NCBI RefSeq assembly: GCF_000152705.1
Contig: NZ_CH672413.1
Span: 3,999,046-4,063,045 of the forward strand
Source: Janibacter sp. HTCC2649
GTDB lineage: Bacteria > Actinomycetota > Actinomycetes > Actinomycetales > Dermatophilaceae
Direction of reading: 5' to 3'
Length of the DNA: 64,000 nucleotides
A program made the translations under genes and the position numbers. Shown piece by piece: positions 35,132-45,891 of this stretch. The number at the start of each line of letters is the position of its first letter. Position 1 is the first letter of the stretch. The notes under the pieces were generated by a model, which was given only the letters and a program-made list of their open reading frames with translations, was not told the DNA's origin and made no database searches.

Positions 35132-36063
35132 AGCGCCTGTCCGGGTGGTTGTTCGCGCCCATGCCCGTGGCCCGCGTCGCGGTCCTGCGCTGGCTCGTCT
35201 TCGCCTTCGTCATCATCGACGTCCTGCTGCTCCACACGTCGGGCTGGTACCACGGTTATGCCGACCCGGTCTGGTACGAACCGTTGGTCATGGGCAAGGT
35301 GCTGCACCTGCCCGCGGCCTCGGTGCTGCTCGTCCAGGGCCTCAAGTGGGGCTGCGTCCTGGCGGCTCTCGCGGCCATGACCGGCCGGGCGCCACGACTG
35401 CTCGGCTGGGCCGTCGCCGTGGGCTGGATCTGGTACCAGTACGTCGCCTTCAGCTACGGCAAGGTCGACCACGACCGCGCAGACTTCGTCGTCGCGCTCG
35501 CCCTGCTGCCGACCGTGGGCCTCGCGCACCTGTCGGACCGTCGCCGCTCCGAGGCCGCCGGCTTCGCGCTCCGGGCCGTGCAGATGGCTGCTGTCGCGAC
35601 CTACTTCCTCTCCGCGTGGGCCAAGCTCCGCTTCGGCGGGGTGGAGTGGGTCAACTCGGCCACCATGGTGCGCGCCGTGGTGCGCCGCGGCACACCGTGG
35701 GCCGAGTGGCTCCTCGAGGTCCCGTGGACCCTGCACGCGGCTCAGTGGGGACTGATGATCGCCGAGATCACGGCTCCGGTGATCTTCCTGCTGTCGGAGA
35801 GGTGGCGACGACGTGCCGTCGCCGGCTGGTTCGTCTTCCATGCCATGACGTATGCCGCGATCACGATCGCGTTCTGGCCGCACCTCGTGATGATGCTCGC
35901 GTTCCTCCCGCTGGAGGAGTATGCGGACCGCCTGCGGGCGCGCTGGGGGAGGAGCCGCGCCGGCCGATGGTGGGTCGAGAGAAAGGTCGGAGGAGTCAGC
36001 TCGGGCGCTGAGCTGCCGGAAGCGAGCACGCCGGTGTCCCACCGGGCAGCCGGTGCCGGTTGA
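35128..36063 (+). CDS. HTTM / vitamin-K-dependent carboxylase-like membrane protein
   Basis: A 311-residue protein with about seven membrane helices and the pattern of the horizontally transferred transmembrane (HTTM) domain related to gamma-glutamyl carboxylase: aromatic-rich helices, YQYVAFSYGKVDHDRADF in the middle and YFLSAWAKLRFGG later. Whether it is a carboxylase is unknown; bacterial members are uncharacterised for the most part. Its 3' end overlaps, by 68 bases, the 3' end of the oppositely encoded DCC-family gene. The pairing of HTTM and DCC proteins is recurrent in bacteria, from memory. Confidence 0.65.
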   Translation: MKRLSGWLFAPMPVARVAVLRWLVFAFVIIDVLLLHTSGWYHGYADPVWYEPLVMGKVLHLPAASVLLVQGLKWGCVLAALAAMTGRAPRLLGWAVAVGWIWYQYVAFSYGKVDHDRADFVVALALLPTVGLAHLSDRRRSEAAGFALRAVQMAAVATYFLSAWAKLRFGGVEWVNSATMVRAVVRRGTPWAEWLLEVPWTLHAAQWGLMIAEITAPVIFLLSERWRRRAVAGWFVFHAMTYAAITIAFWPHLVMMLAFLPLEEYADRLRARWGRSRAGRWWVERKVGGVSSGAELPEASTPVSHRAAGAG

Positions 36064-36388
36064 GCGCGACCCAGCGGTAGACCAGTCCGGCGAGGGCGTT
36101 GATGCCGGGGACGAGGATGACGGCGCCGAGCGGCTTGAACGGCGCACGGCCGGCCAGGAGGACTCGTGCGACGGCGTCCTGGGCCGAACTGACCCGCCCG
36201 GTGGACGACACCCACTGGAGTGCTTCGTCGCACTGCTCCGCCGTGAGGCCGAGCGCGTCGAGGTCTGCGTCCTGGTAGGCGCTCACGGCGAAATCGCCAG
36301 CCGTCCTGCGCACCCCCGTGGTGACGAACCGGGACAGCTTCGTGCAGACGCCGCAGTCACCGTCATAGATGAGTACCGAAGTGGCCAT
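35996..36388 (-). CDS. DCC-family (DUF393) thiol-disulfide oxidoreductase-like protein
   Basis: A 130-residue protein with the diagnostic N-terminal YDGDCGVCTK, a CxxC thioredoxin-like site next to Asp residues, as in the DCC family. A hydrophobic stretch (LGAVILVPGINALAGLVY) lies near the C terminus. The ATG at 36388 is preceded by GGAG; the frame upstream is open but unrelated. It is convergent with and overlaps the HTTM-like gene, suggesting coordinated or antagonistic expression. A redox partner role for the HTTM protein is a hypothesis. Confidence 0.8.
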   Translation of the reverse strand: MATSVLIYDGDCGVCTKLSRFVTTGVRRTAGDFAVSAYQDADLDALGLTAEQCDEALQWVSSTGRVSSAQDAVARVLLAGRAPFKPLGAVILVPGINALAGLVYRWVALNRHRLPGGTPACSLPAAQRPS

Positions 36389-36485
36389 GACTCCAGTGTC
36401 GCACCGGTGAGCTGACCCTCGAACGCGGGCAGGCGGCATACCCTCCGCGCTTGCGAAACACACTTCTTACGCGCACGGGGAACGT

Positions 36486-36523
36486 GCAACATGGCTGTAA
36501 CACAAGGCGGTGCGACGTGAAAC
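36486..36523 (+). promoter_or_regulatory. Candidate GlnR-type box upstream of amt
   Basis: Four pentamers recur every 11 bases: GCAAC (36486-36490), GTAAC (36497-36501), CGGTG (36508-36512) and GAAAC (36519-36523). Three fit the GTnAC-n6-GaAAC pattern described for actinobacterial GlnR. The array ends 24 bases before the amt start codon. Recognition is inferred, and no glnR gene is present here. Confidence 0.4.
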
Positions 36524-36547
36524 GGGCCGATCGCAGACTCCTTCCCC

Positions 36548-38319
<1,772 letters not shown>

Positions 38320-38324
38320 GGCTC

Positions 38325-38375
38325 GCCTTGTGTGCCTGAGCGGGCCCGTACCGGGACCGCTCAGGCACACAAGGC
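38325..38375 (+). terminator. Intra-operon terminator between glnB and glnD
   Basis: A perfect 19-bp inverted repeat, GCCTTGTGTGCCTGAGCGG (38325-38343) and CCGCTCAGGCACACAAGGC (38357-38375), with a 13-base loop. It starts five bases after glnB and should reduce read-through into glnD. Confidence 0.8.
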
Positions 38376-38418
38376 AGGTTCGGTCAGGCAGGCACGACAG
38401 ATCTAGGGGAGTGAACGC

Positions 38419-40788
38419 ATGACGGACGTCACGGACGTTGCGGCTCGACGGCTCGACCTCGCGGGAACGCGGGCCTTCGAGACTGCCGGTTCGGGCGTGC
38501 AGCGCCGACTCCGGCTGGCGGAGTTCAACCGCGAGTGGTTGGACGGCGTCTGGCAGGAGGCGACGAAGGGACAGCGGGTCGAGGGTGTCGCCCTCGCCGC
38601 GGTGGGCAGCGTGGGCAGGGGAGACGCTGGACCGCTCTCGGACTACGACCTGGTCCTCCTGCACTACGGACGGACGCTCTCGACCGACGAGATCACCCGG
38701 CTCGCCGACCGCATCTGGTACCCGATCTGGGACGCCGGAGTGCGACTCGACCACAGCGTGCGGACCGTGAGCCAGTGCCGCACGGTCGCCGCCGAGGACC
38801 TCACCGCGGCCGTGGGGCTGCTCGACATCTCGGCTGTCGCGGGGGACGCCGAGGTCGTCGCAGCAGCTCGGGCCACGGTCAGTCACGACTGGCGCGCCAA
38901 TGCCCGCAAGCGTCTGCCGCAGCTCACCGAGGCCATGGCCGTGCGCCACCACCGCCACGGGGACCTCGCCCAGTCCATCGAGCCCGAGCTCAAGGAGGCG
39001 CACGGCGGCCTGCGTGACATGACCGTCCTCGCCGCCCTCGCCGAGGCCTGGCTCGCCGACCGACCGCGAGGTGAGGTCGACACGGCATACGGGCTCCTTC
39101 TCGATGTGCGCGACGCCGTGCACGTCACCACCGGTCGCGGACGCGACCGCCTCGGACGTGAGGACCACGACGCCGTCGCCGCGCTCTTGGGCTACGACGA
39201 CCCCGACGACCTGCTCGCCGACGTGTCCGACGCTGGCCGGGCCATCGCCTATGCCCTCGACGGAACCGTTCGGCGGGCCAGCCAGTCTCAGCGCGCTCGC
39301 GTCCTGCGCGTCGGTCCGCGGCGTCCGCAGATGACGCCCCTGGGCTACGGACTGTTCGAGAGCGACGGCGAGGTCGTCCTCGGGACCGGCCGGCTCATCG
39401 ACAGCGACCCCCACCTGCCCCTGCGGGCGGCGGTGCTCGCGGCTCGGGCCAACCTCCCCATTGCACCGACGACCCTCGAGAACCTCGCGACGAAGTGCGC
39501 CGACCTGCCGACCCCGTGGTCGCCTTTGGCACGCGGCCTCTTCAGTGACCTGCTCGCCGCCGGCCCGGGTCTCGTCACCGTCTGGGAAGGGCTCGATCAG
39601 CAGGGCATCATCGAGCGCTGGCTGCCCGAGTGGGTTTCCGTGCGTTCGCGGCCGCAGCGCAATGCCGTGCACCGCCACACGGTCGACCGCCACCTCATCG
39701 AGACCGTCGTCCACGCGACGGGCCTGCTGCGCGGCGTTGGACGTGCGGACCTCCTGCTGCTCGCCGCCCTGCTCCACGACATCGGCAAGATCCCGGGCGC
39801 TCGCGACCACTCCGTGACGGGCGCGCCCATCGCCGAGACGGTCATGCGTCGCCTCGGCCACCCCGAGGCCGATGTCGAGGTCGTCGCGTCGCTCGTGCGC
39901 GAGCACCTCACGCTCATCGAGCTCGCGACCCGCCGCGACCACTCGGACCCGCGCACGATCGACGCCGCCCTGGCCGCAGTCGACGGCGAGGCCGACCAGT
40001 TCGAGCTGCTGCTGGCTCTCACCGAGGCCGATGCGGTGGCTGCTGGACCCAAGGCCTGGACCGACTGGCGGGCCGCGCTCCTGGGCCAGTTCGCCACAGC
40101 GGTGCGGGCGCGCCTGAGCCCTCCGACGCCGGCCGTCGGCCACTCGGAGCCGTCGCTCGTGCCGGATGACCTCATCAACACCCTCGCCACGGGGGAGCCC
40201 TACGTCGACGTCGTCTCCAACGGCGGCTCCTACCGGATCGACATCGCCGACCGCGACCGCCTGGGCCTCTTCGCCGACACGGCCGGGCTGCTCGCCGCCG
40301 AAGGGCTCGTGGTCCGCACGGCCGTGCTGCGCACTGTCGATGGGATCGCGGTCAACGAGTGGCACGTCGAGAGCCCGAGTGACACCGAGCCGGAGAAGGC
40401 CCGTCTCGTGCGCGGTCTCATGCGTCTGGCGACCGGTGACCGGGCGCCGTTGAGCCTGCTCGACCGGCGCCGTCAGTTCGCCACCCGTCCCAGTGGTTCG
40501 TCGACGATCGGGACGCCCGGTCAACCGCGGGCCCTCGTGGTGCCCGGTGCGAGCACGGACGCCACGGTCATCGAGGTGCGCGCCCACGATCGCCCCGGGC
40601 TGCTCCACGAGCTGGGAATGTGCTTCGCGAAGGCGGGAGTGTCGGTCCGGTCGGCGCACATTGCGACGTATGCCGGTCAGACCCTCGACACGTTCTACGT
40701 CTCGGACTTCTCGGGTCGCCCGCTCGACCCGGGCAAGGTCGCGCAGGTCGTCGCCGCCGTCATCGACACCTGCGACGGCACCGTTTGA
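38419..40788 (+). CDS. glnD: PII nucleotidyltransferase GlnD
   Basis: A 789-residue sensor enzyme that modifies and demodifies PII in response to glutamine. Domains in order: nucleotidyltransferase with VGSVGRGDAGPLSDYDLVLL (Asp75 and Asp77), a helical region, an HD phosphohydrolase domain with ALLHDIGKIPGARDHS (about residues 447-462), and two ACT domains (about 600-680 and 715-789) for glutamine sensing. In actinobacteria it adenylylates PII. It follows glnB after a strong hairpin and has a ribosome site GGGGAG. Confidence 0.95.
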   Translation: MTDVTDVAARRLDLAGTRAFETAGSGVQRRLRLAEFNREWLDGVWQEATKGQRVEGVALAAVGSVGRGDAGPLSDYDLVLLHYGRTLSTDEITRLADRIWYPIWDAGVRLDHSVRTVSQCRTVAAEDLTAAVGLLDISAVAGDAEVVAAARATVSHDWRANARKRLPQLTEAMAVRHHRHGDLAQSIEPELKEAHGGLRDMTVLAALAEAWLADRPRGEVDTAYGLLLDVRDAVHVTTGRGRDRLGREDHDAVAALLGYDDPDDLLADVSDAGRAIAYALDGTVRRASQSQRARVLRVGPRRPQMTPLGYGLFESDGEVVLGTGRLIDSDPHLPLRAAVLAARANLPIAPTTLENLATKCADLPTPWSPLARGLFSDLLAAGPGLVTVWEGLDQQGIIERWLPEWVSVRSRPQRNAVHRHTVDRHLIETVVHATGLLRGVGRADLLLLAALLHDIGKIPGARDHSVTGAPIAETVMRRLGHPEADVEVVASLVREHLTLIELATRRDHSDPRTIDAALAAVDGEADQFELLLALTEADAVAAGPKAWTDWRAALLGQFATAVRARLSPPTPAVGHSEPSLVPDDLINTLATGEPYVDVVSNGGSYRIDIADRDRLGLFADTAGLLAAEGLVVRTAVLRTVDGIAVNEWHVESPSDTEPEKARLVRGLMRLATGDRAPLSLLDRRRQFATRPSGSSTIGTPGQPRALVVPGASTDATVIEVRAHDRPGLLHELGMCFAKAGVSVRSAHIATYAGQTLDTFYVSDFSGRPLDPGKVAQVVAAVIDTCDGTV

Positions 40789-40831
40789 CCACGAAGTCAG
40801 TGGTGGTCCTGACTCCGGTTAACCTTGGGCG

Positions 40832-42442
40832 GTGTTCACGAGCCTCTCCGACCGCCTGACAGCGACCTTCAAGAACCTCCGTACCAAGGGGCGCTTGTCC
40901 GAGTCCGACGTCAACAAGACCGTCCGCGACATCCGCATGGCGCTTCTCGATGCCGACGTGGCCCTGCCCGTCGTCAAGGAGTTCACGTCGGCGGTCCGTG
41001 AGCGTGCGCTCGGCGCCGAGGTCTCCCAGTCGCTCAACCCGGCCCAGCAGATCGTCAAGATCGTCAACGAGGAGCTCGTCGACATCCTCGGCGGGCAGAC
41101 CCGCACGATCCGCTTCGCCAAGACCGGCCCGACCGTCATCATGCTCGCGGGCCTCCAGGGCGCAGGCAAGACGACCCTCGCCGGCAAGCTCGCCCGCTGG
41201 CTCAAGGACCAGGGCCACACCCCGATCCTCGTCGCCGCCGACCTCCAGCGACCCAACGCCGTGACCCAGCTCCAGGTCGTCGGTGAGCGTGCCGGCGTCC
41301 CGGTCTTCGCTCCCGAGCAGGGCAACGTCGGCGGCCACGACGCCGTCGGCGGCACCGGCGAAGGCACCCGAAGCTTTGGTGACCCGGTCACGGTCTCGCG
41401 TGACGGCATACGCGAAGCAGTCAACAAGCACCACGACGTCGTCATCGTCGACACCGCCGGACGCCTCGCGGTCGACGCCGACCTGATGAAGCAGGCCGGA
41501 GACATCCGCGCCGCCATCAACCCCAACGAAGTCCTCTTCGTCATCGACGCGATGATCGGTCAGGCTGCTGTCGAGACCGCCGAGGCGTTCCTCGAGGGCG
41601 TCGACTTCACCGGTGTCGTCCTGTCCAAGCTCGACGGTGACGCCCGCGGTGGTGCGGCCCTGTCGGTCGCCAAGGTCACCGGCCGCCCGATCATGTTCGC
41701 CTCGACCGGCGAGGGCGTGAAGGACTTCGAGGTCTTCCACCCCGACCGCATGGCCTCGCGCATCCTCGACATGGGTGACGTCCTCACCCTCATCGAGCAG
41801 GCGGAGAAGGCGTTCGACCGTGGCCAGGCCGCCGAGATGGAGCGCAAGTTCCTCGCGGCCGAGGACTTCACGTTCGACGACTTCCTCCAGCAGATGTCGG
41901 CCATCAAGAAGATGGGCTCGCTCAAGTCGATGCTCAAGATGATGCCGGGCATGGGGCAGATGTCGGCACAGCTCGACAACCTCGACGAGCGTGAGTTCGA
42001 CCGCGTCGAGGCGATGGTCCGCTCGATGACGCCGTTCGAGCGCAACCACCCCAAGCAGATCAACGGCTCCCGCCGCGCCCGCATCGCCGGCGGTTCAGGT
42101 GTCACCGTCTCCGAGGTCAACCAGCTGCTCGAGCGCTTCGGTGAGGCGCAGAAGATGATGAAGCAGCTCGCCCGCGGCGGCGGCATCCCCGGTATGCCGG
42201 GCATGGGCGGTGGCGGCGGCAAGAAGGCCCGTCAGCAGCAGCAACAGATCCGCGGCAAGAAGTCGAAGTCGGGCAACCCTGCCAAGCGGGCGGCCGACGC
42301 GCAGGCGGACGCCCAGCGCGCCGCGGCCAAGCCGGCTGGTGGTTCGTTCGGTGGCGGAGCCGGGGCAGATGCCGGCATCGATCCCGCGAACCTCGACCCG
42401 TCGCAGCTGCCCAAGGGCTTCGAGAAGTTCCTGGGCAAGTGA
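40832..42442 (+). CDS. ffh: Signal recognition particle protein Ffh
   Basis: A 536-residue SRP54 GTPase that targets nascent membrane proteins. The P-loop is GLQGAGKTT (residues 107-115); DLQRPNAVTQL, DTAGRLAVD and SKLDGDARGG are G-domain motifs. A Gly-rich insert of about 15 residues lies between PVFAPEQGN and DPVTV. The methionine-rich M domain (about residues 330-430) is followed by a basic, Gln/Ala/Gly-rich tail. TAACCT at 40820-40825 is six bases before the GTG (leaderless pattern). Its stop overlaps the next gene. Confidence 0.97.
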   Translation: MFTSLSDRLTATFKNLRTKGRLSESDVNKTVRDIRMALLDADVALPVVKEFTSAVRERALGAEVSQSLNPAQQIVKIVNEELVDILGGQTRTIRFAKTGPTVIMLAGLQGAGKTTLAGKLARWLKDQGHTPILVAADLQRPNAVTQLQVVGERAGVPVFAPEQGNVGGHDAVGGTGEGTRSFGDPVTVSRDGIREAVNKHHDVVIVDTAGRLAVDADLMKQAGDIRAAINPNEVLFVIDAMIGQAAVETAEAFLEGVDFTGVVLSKLDGDARGGAALSVAKVTGRPIMFASTGEGVKDFEVFHPDRMASRILDMGDVLTLIEQAEKAFDRGQAAEMERKFLAAEDFTFDDFLQQMSAIKKMGSLKSMLKMMPGMGQMSAQLDNLDEREFDRVEAMVRSMTPFERNHPKQINGSRRARIAGGSGVTVSEVNQLLERFGEAQKMMKQLARGGGIPGMPGMGGGGGKKARQQQQQIRGKKSKSGNPAKRAADAQADAQRAAAKPAGGSFGGGAGADAGIDPANLDPSQLPKGFEKFLGK

Positions 42443-43269
42443 GCGCCGCGGCCGCGGACACCGGGCCGCTGCACACGCTGTCGGTCGGCACTGCCGGGCC
42501 GCGCGTCGCGTTCCTCCATGGCCTGTTCGGTCAGGGGCGCAACTGGTCGACGATCGCCAAGGCGCTGGCCGGTCCCGAGGGTGACCTCGCGCGATGCACG
42601 CTCGTCGACCTTCCCGACCACGGTCGCAGTCCGTGGACGGAAGAGTTCTCCTTCGCGGCGTATGCCGCGTCGGTCGCCTCCACGTTGCGCGCCATCGACC
42701 CGGGGCCGTGGATCGTCGTCGGCCACTCACTCGGTGGCAAGACCGCGATGGTGCTCGCCCTGACCGAGCCGGACCTCGTGTCACGGCTCGTCATCGTCGA
42801 CATCGCGCCCAAGGGGTATGGCGACCTCGAACGCTTCAGTGGCTACATCGCCGAGATGCAGGCGCTGCCGCTGGGGGAGCTGTCGGACCGGGCGGATGCC
42901 GAGGCCCGCTTCGAGGAGTCGAATGCTGGGGTCAAGGCCTTCCTCCTGCAGAACCTCCGTCGCGAAGGCACGTCCTGGCGCTGGCAGGCCAACGTCGAGC
43001 TGTTTGCCGCTGATGCTGCGCGCGGGAGTGGGTCGGTCATCGCCGACTGGCCGCTGGCCGTGGGCTCGGTGGAGCCGTTCGCCGGTCCCGTCCTGTGGAT
43101 CGCTGGCTCCGAGTCGAGCTACATCAAGGACGAGGACGGCGAGACGATGCGCGCCTTCTTCCCGCGGGTGCGCCAGGTGACCGTCAAGGGTGCGTCGCAC
43201 TGGGTCCACACCGACGCCCCCGAGGTCGTCATCGAGGCCCTGCGCCGAGTCGTCGCTGCCTCTTCCTGA
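42439..43269 (+). CDS. Alpha/beta-hydrolase
   Basis: A 276-residue alpha/beta-hydrolase. The oxyanion strand is FLHGLFGQGRNW; the nucleophile elbow is VGHSLGGKTAM (Ser); the catalytic His is in GASHWVHTDAP near the C terminus and the acid lies between. No signal peptide is present. The overall pattern is close to YbfF-type esterases. The GTG overlaps the ffh stop (GTGA), so it is cotranscribed with ffh, although no functional link is evident. Confidence 0.85.
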   Translation: MSAAAADTGPLHTLSVGTAGPRVAFLHGLFGQGRNWSTIAKALAGPEGDLARCTLVDLPDHGRSPWTEEFSFAAYAASVASTLRAIDPGPWIVVGHSLGGKTAMVLALTEPDLVSRLVIVDIAPKGYGDLERFSGYIAEMQALPLGELSDRADAEARFEESNAGVKAFLLQNLRREGTSWRWQANVELFAADAARGSGSVIADWPLAVGSVEPFAGPVLWIAGSESSYIKDEDGETMRAFFPRVRQVTVKGASHWVHTDAPEVVIEALRRVVAASS

Positions 43270-43337
43270 GTTCGCACCGCTCCTGCGCGTTGGGCAAACC
43301 CGGTCCATGCGGGGCCGAACGGGCGGACACTGGTGGC

Positions 43338-44177
43338 ATGGCGGACAGCGATTCGGGGGCAAGGCCCGGGGTGGGCGCACTGTTCAACGCGGTCGCCGAC
43401 GACTACGACCAGAGCGGAGTGGACTTCTTCGCGCCCATTGCTCAGGGGCTGGTCGACGAGCTCGCCCCGACCTCGGGCGAACGTGCTGTCGATTTGGGCT
43501 GTGGCCGTGGAGCGGCAACGGTGCTGCTCACCAGAGGCGTGGGTGCGACCGGATCCGTCGTGGGGCTGGACCTGAGCGAAGGAATGCTCGCCCACGCCCG
43601 GGCCGACCTTGACCGCCAGGGCCTGGTCGTCGATCTTCGGGTCGGCGATGCGTCGGAACCGGATCTGCCCACGGGCGAGTTCGACATCGTGGCCTCCTCG
43701 CTGGTCCTCTTCTTCCTCCCCGAACCACGTGTGGCGCTCGAGCGTTGGGTGCACCTGCTTGCCCCGGGAGGCCGGATCGGTCTGGCGACCTTCGGCGACC
43801 AGGACCCGGTGTGGGGCTCGGTTGATCGCGAGTTCAGGCCGTGGCTTCCGCCTGCGATGCGCGACCCGAGGGTGATGGGACCGCAGAGCCATTTCGGATC
43901 CGACGAGGGGATGGAGCAGCTCCTGTCGGATGCAGGCGCCACCGACGTGCGCACGAGGTCGGTGCGCCTCCCCGTTCGGTTCGGCACGGTGGAGCGGTGG
44001 GAGGCCTTCTCGCGTGGCACCGGCCAGCGGGCCATGTGGGCCAGCGTGCCGCCCGACGAGGTGGCGGGAGTGCGGGACCGTGCCGCCGCCCACCTCGAGG
44101 GGGCCCGGAACGGTCACGGTGAGATCGAGGTGTGGCAGGACATCCGCTACACCCTCGGCGGTCGACCTCATCCCTGA
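43338..44177 (+). CDS. SAM-dependent methyltransferase (class I)
   Basis: A 279-residue methyltransferase. The SAM-binding motif is VDLGCGRGAATVLL near residue 50; DLSEGMLAHA binds the adenosyl moiety; LAPGGRIGLATFG is motif IV. The N-terminal FNAVADDYDQ resembles UbiE/COQ5-like enzymes, but no quinone genes are near. The substrate is not identified. The gene stands alone, with a convergent flavodoxin gene 14 bases downstream. Confidence 0.8.
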   Translation: MADSDSGARPGVGALFNAVADDYDQSGVDFFAPIAQGLVDELAPTSGERAVDLGCGRGAATVLLTRGVGATGSVVGLDLSEGMLAHARADLDRQGLVVDLRVGDASEPDLPTGEFDIVASSLVLFFLPEPRVALERWVHLLAPGGRIGLATFGDQDPVWGSVDREFRPWLPPAMRDPRVMGPQSHFGSDEGMEQLLSDAGATDVRTRSVRLPVRFGTVERWEAFSRGTGQRAMWASVPPDEVAGVRDRAAAHLEGARNGHGEIEVWQDIRYTLGGRPHP

Positions 44178-44191
44178 CCCGAGACGGGGGC

Positions 44192-44668
44192 TCAGGCTCC
44201 CGGCATGATCGATGCGGCGAGCACGGCGCCGAGTTCGCGGCACGAGTCCAGCGCCGCCCGGTCAGGGGCTCCCATGACCTCAAGCGGTGGCGCGACGGCC
44301 TCCCAACCCAGGGCGGACGCGATGCTCGTGATGCCGCGCACCGCTCCTTCGAGCCCCTCGTTGCCGTGCACGTACGCGGCATACGGACGCTTGGTCGTGG
44401 CCGTGAGGCAGGGGTAGTAGATCTGGTCGAAGAAGTGCTTGAGCGCCCCCGACATGTAGCCGATGTTGGCGGGTGTGCCGAGCAAGCAGGCGTCGGCCTC
44501 GAGGACGTCCACGACAGCGGCCGTGAGCGCGGGACGGACGACGACGTCGACGCCCTCGATGTCCTCGTGCCGCGCGCCCTCGAGGACTGCCTCGAGCATG
44601 GCCTGCATGCCGGGAGACGGCGTGTGGTGGACGACGAGGAGCCGACGACGACCGGTGGAGGGGTCCAT
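44192..44668 (-). CDS. Flavodoxin-like / NADPH-dependent FMN reductase-type protein
   Basis: A 158-residue flavodoxin-fold protein. RRLLVVHHTPSPGMQAML is the FMN-phosphate loop region and GTPANIGYMSGALKHFFDQ is the second FMN contact block typical of NAD(P)H-dependent oxidoreductases. TACTCT lies six bases before ATG 44668 on its strand (leaderless pattern). It is divergent from the amidohydrolase gene across 73 bases. The redox partner is unknown. Confidence 0.78.
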   Translation of the reverse strand: MDPSTGRRRLLVVHHTPSPGMQAMLEAVLEGARHEDIEGVDVVVRPALTAAVVDVLEADACLLGTPANIGYMSGALKHFFDQIYYPCLTATTKRPYAAYVHGNEGLEGAVRGITSIASALGWEAVAPPLEVMGAPDRAALDSCRELGAVLAASIMPGA

Positions 44669-44741
44669 GGCCACAGAGTACGGATCGGCCGTGCTGGCCG
44701 TGGCTGCGAGTGGATCGGGGCGGGTGGATAGTGTCGGAGCC

Positions 44742-45830
44742 ATGACGGCACCGGTGCTGCACCTGTTGGGCGAAGTCCTCGTCGGACTCGAGGACGTGAG
44801 ACCCGAGGCCTGGGTCGTCGGGGGACGGCTGACCTTCGAACGGCCCACGGGGGCAGGCAACGACATCGAGACCCTGCGCGGCTGGTTCGTGCCCGGCATG
44901 GTCGACGCCCACTGCCATGTGGGACTTGACCGTCACGGCGCCGTGGACGACGAGACCGCGCTGGAGCAGGCCACGACCGACCGCGACAACGGGACGCTGC
45001 TCATCCGGGACGCCGGCTCGCCCGCGGACACGCGCTGGATCGACGCACGCGACGACCTCCCCAAGATCATCCGTGCCGGTCGCCACATCGCCCGCCCGAA
45101 GCGCTACATCCGCAACTTCGCCCACGAGGTCGAGCCCGAGCAGCTCGTCGAGCGGGTCCGTATCGAGGCGCGTGCCGGTGATGGCTGGGTCAAGCTCGTC
45201 GGCGACTGGATCGATCGCGACACCGGTGACCTCGAGCCCTGCTGGCCCCGCGACGTGCTCATCGAGGCGATCGCCGCCGCCCACGAGGAGGGCGCGCGCA
45301 CCACGGCGCACTGCTTCGGTCCTGACTCCCTGCGCGACTTCGCGGCGGCCGGCACCGACTGCATCGAGCACGCCACCGGTCTCGAGCCCGACACCATCGA
45401 TTCCTTTGCGGCACAGGGGATTGCGATCGTTCCCACCCTCGTCAACATCGCGACGTTCCCGGCCATCGCCGAGCCCGCCAAGGAGAAGTTCCCCGACTAC
45501 CACCGGCGCATGCTTGACCTGCACGCACGACGTTACGAGACGTTCGGCGCGGCGCGAGAGGCCGGCATACCCATCTATCTCGGGACCGACGCGGGAGGTT
45601 CGATCGCCCACGGACTCGCGGCGCAGGAAGCCGTGGAACTGAGCAGGATCGGCTTCACCAACACCCAGGTCCTGGCTGCCGCTACCTGGGGCGCGCGCGA
45701 GTGGCTGGGACGTCCCGGCCTCGAGGAAGGCGCGGACGCTGACTTCCTCGTCCTCGACCGTGACCCGCGACACGACATCACCGCCCTGGGGGAGCCGAGC
45801 GCGATCGTCCTGCGAGGCGTGACGTACTGA
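44742..45830 (+). CDS. Metal-dependent amidohydrolase (imidazolonepropionase-like)
   Basis: A 362-residue TIM-barrel hydrolase. The first metal ligands are in VDAHCHVG; further ligands are His in TTAHCF and EHATGL, and the Asp of YLGTDAGGS. The family acts on cyclic amides and related substrates, often as imidazolonepropionase-like or prolidase-like enzymes. TAGTGT at 44729-44734 lies seven bases before the ATG (leaderless pattern). No hut or catabolic neighbours are present, so the substrate stays open. Confidence 0.82.
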   Translation: MTAPVLHLLGEVLVGLEDVRPEAWVVGGRLTFERPTGAGNDIETLRGWFVPGMVDAHCHVGLDRHGAVDDETALEQATTDRDNGTLLIRDAGSPADTRWIDARDDLPKIIRAGRHIARPKRYIRNFAHEVEPEQLVERVRIEARAGDGWVKLVGDWIDRDTGDLEPCWPRDVLIEAIAAAHEEGARTTAHCFGPDSLRDFAAAGTDCIEHATGLEPDTIDSFAAQGIAIVPTLVNIATFPAIAEPAKEKFPDYHRRMLDLHARRYETFGAAREAGIPIYLGTDAGGSIAHGLAAQEAVELSRIGFTNTQVLAAATWGAREWLGRPGLEEGADADFLVLDRDPRHDITALGEPSAIVLRGVTY

Positions 45831-45850
45831 GCCGCATCCACGATGCGAGA

Positions 45851-45856
45851 TATAAT
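45851..45856 (+). promoter_or_regulatory. Candidate -10 box of the sulfate transporter operon
   Basis: A perfect TATAAT lies in the AT-rich gap after the amidohydrolase gene and is rare in this GC-rich window. Transcription would start near 45862 and give a leader of about 105 bases. The -35 region (around 45828) is weak. Confidence 0.5.
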
Positions 45857-45891
45857 GCGATGTTATTTGACGGATAACGTCTGACTATCAA

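Noticed and set aside
45855-45884. Nine-codon upstream frame with a Cys codon before the sulfate-binding gene (possible cysteine attenuator peptide)
   Set aside because: Its ATG lies inside the likely -10 box TATAAT, so it would not be in the transcript, and it has only one Cys codon.
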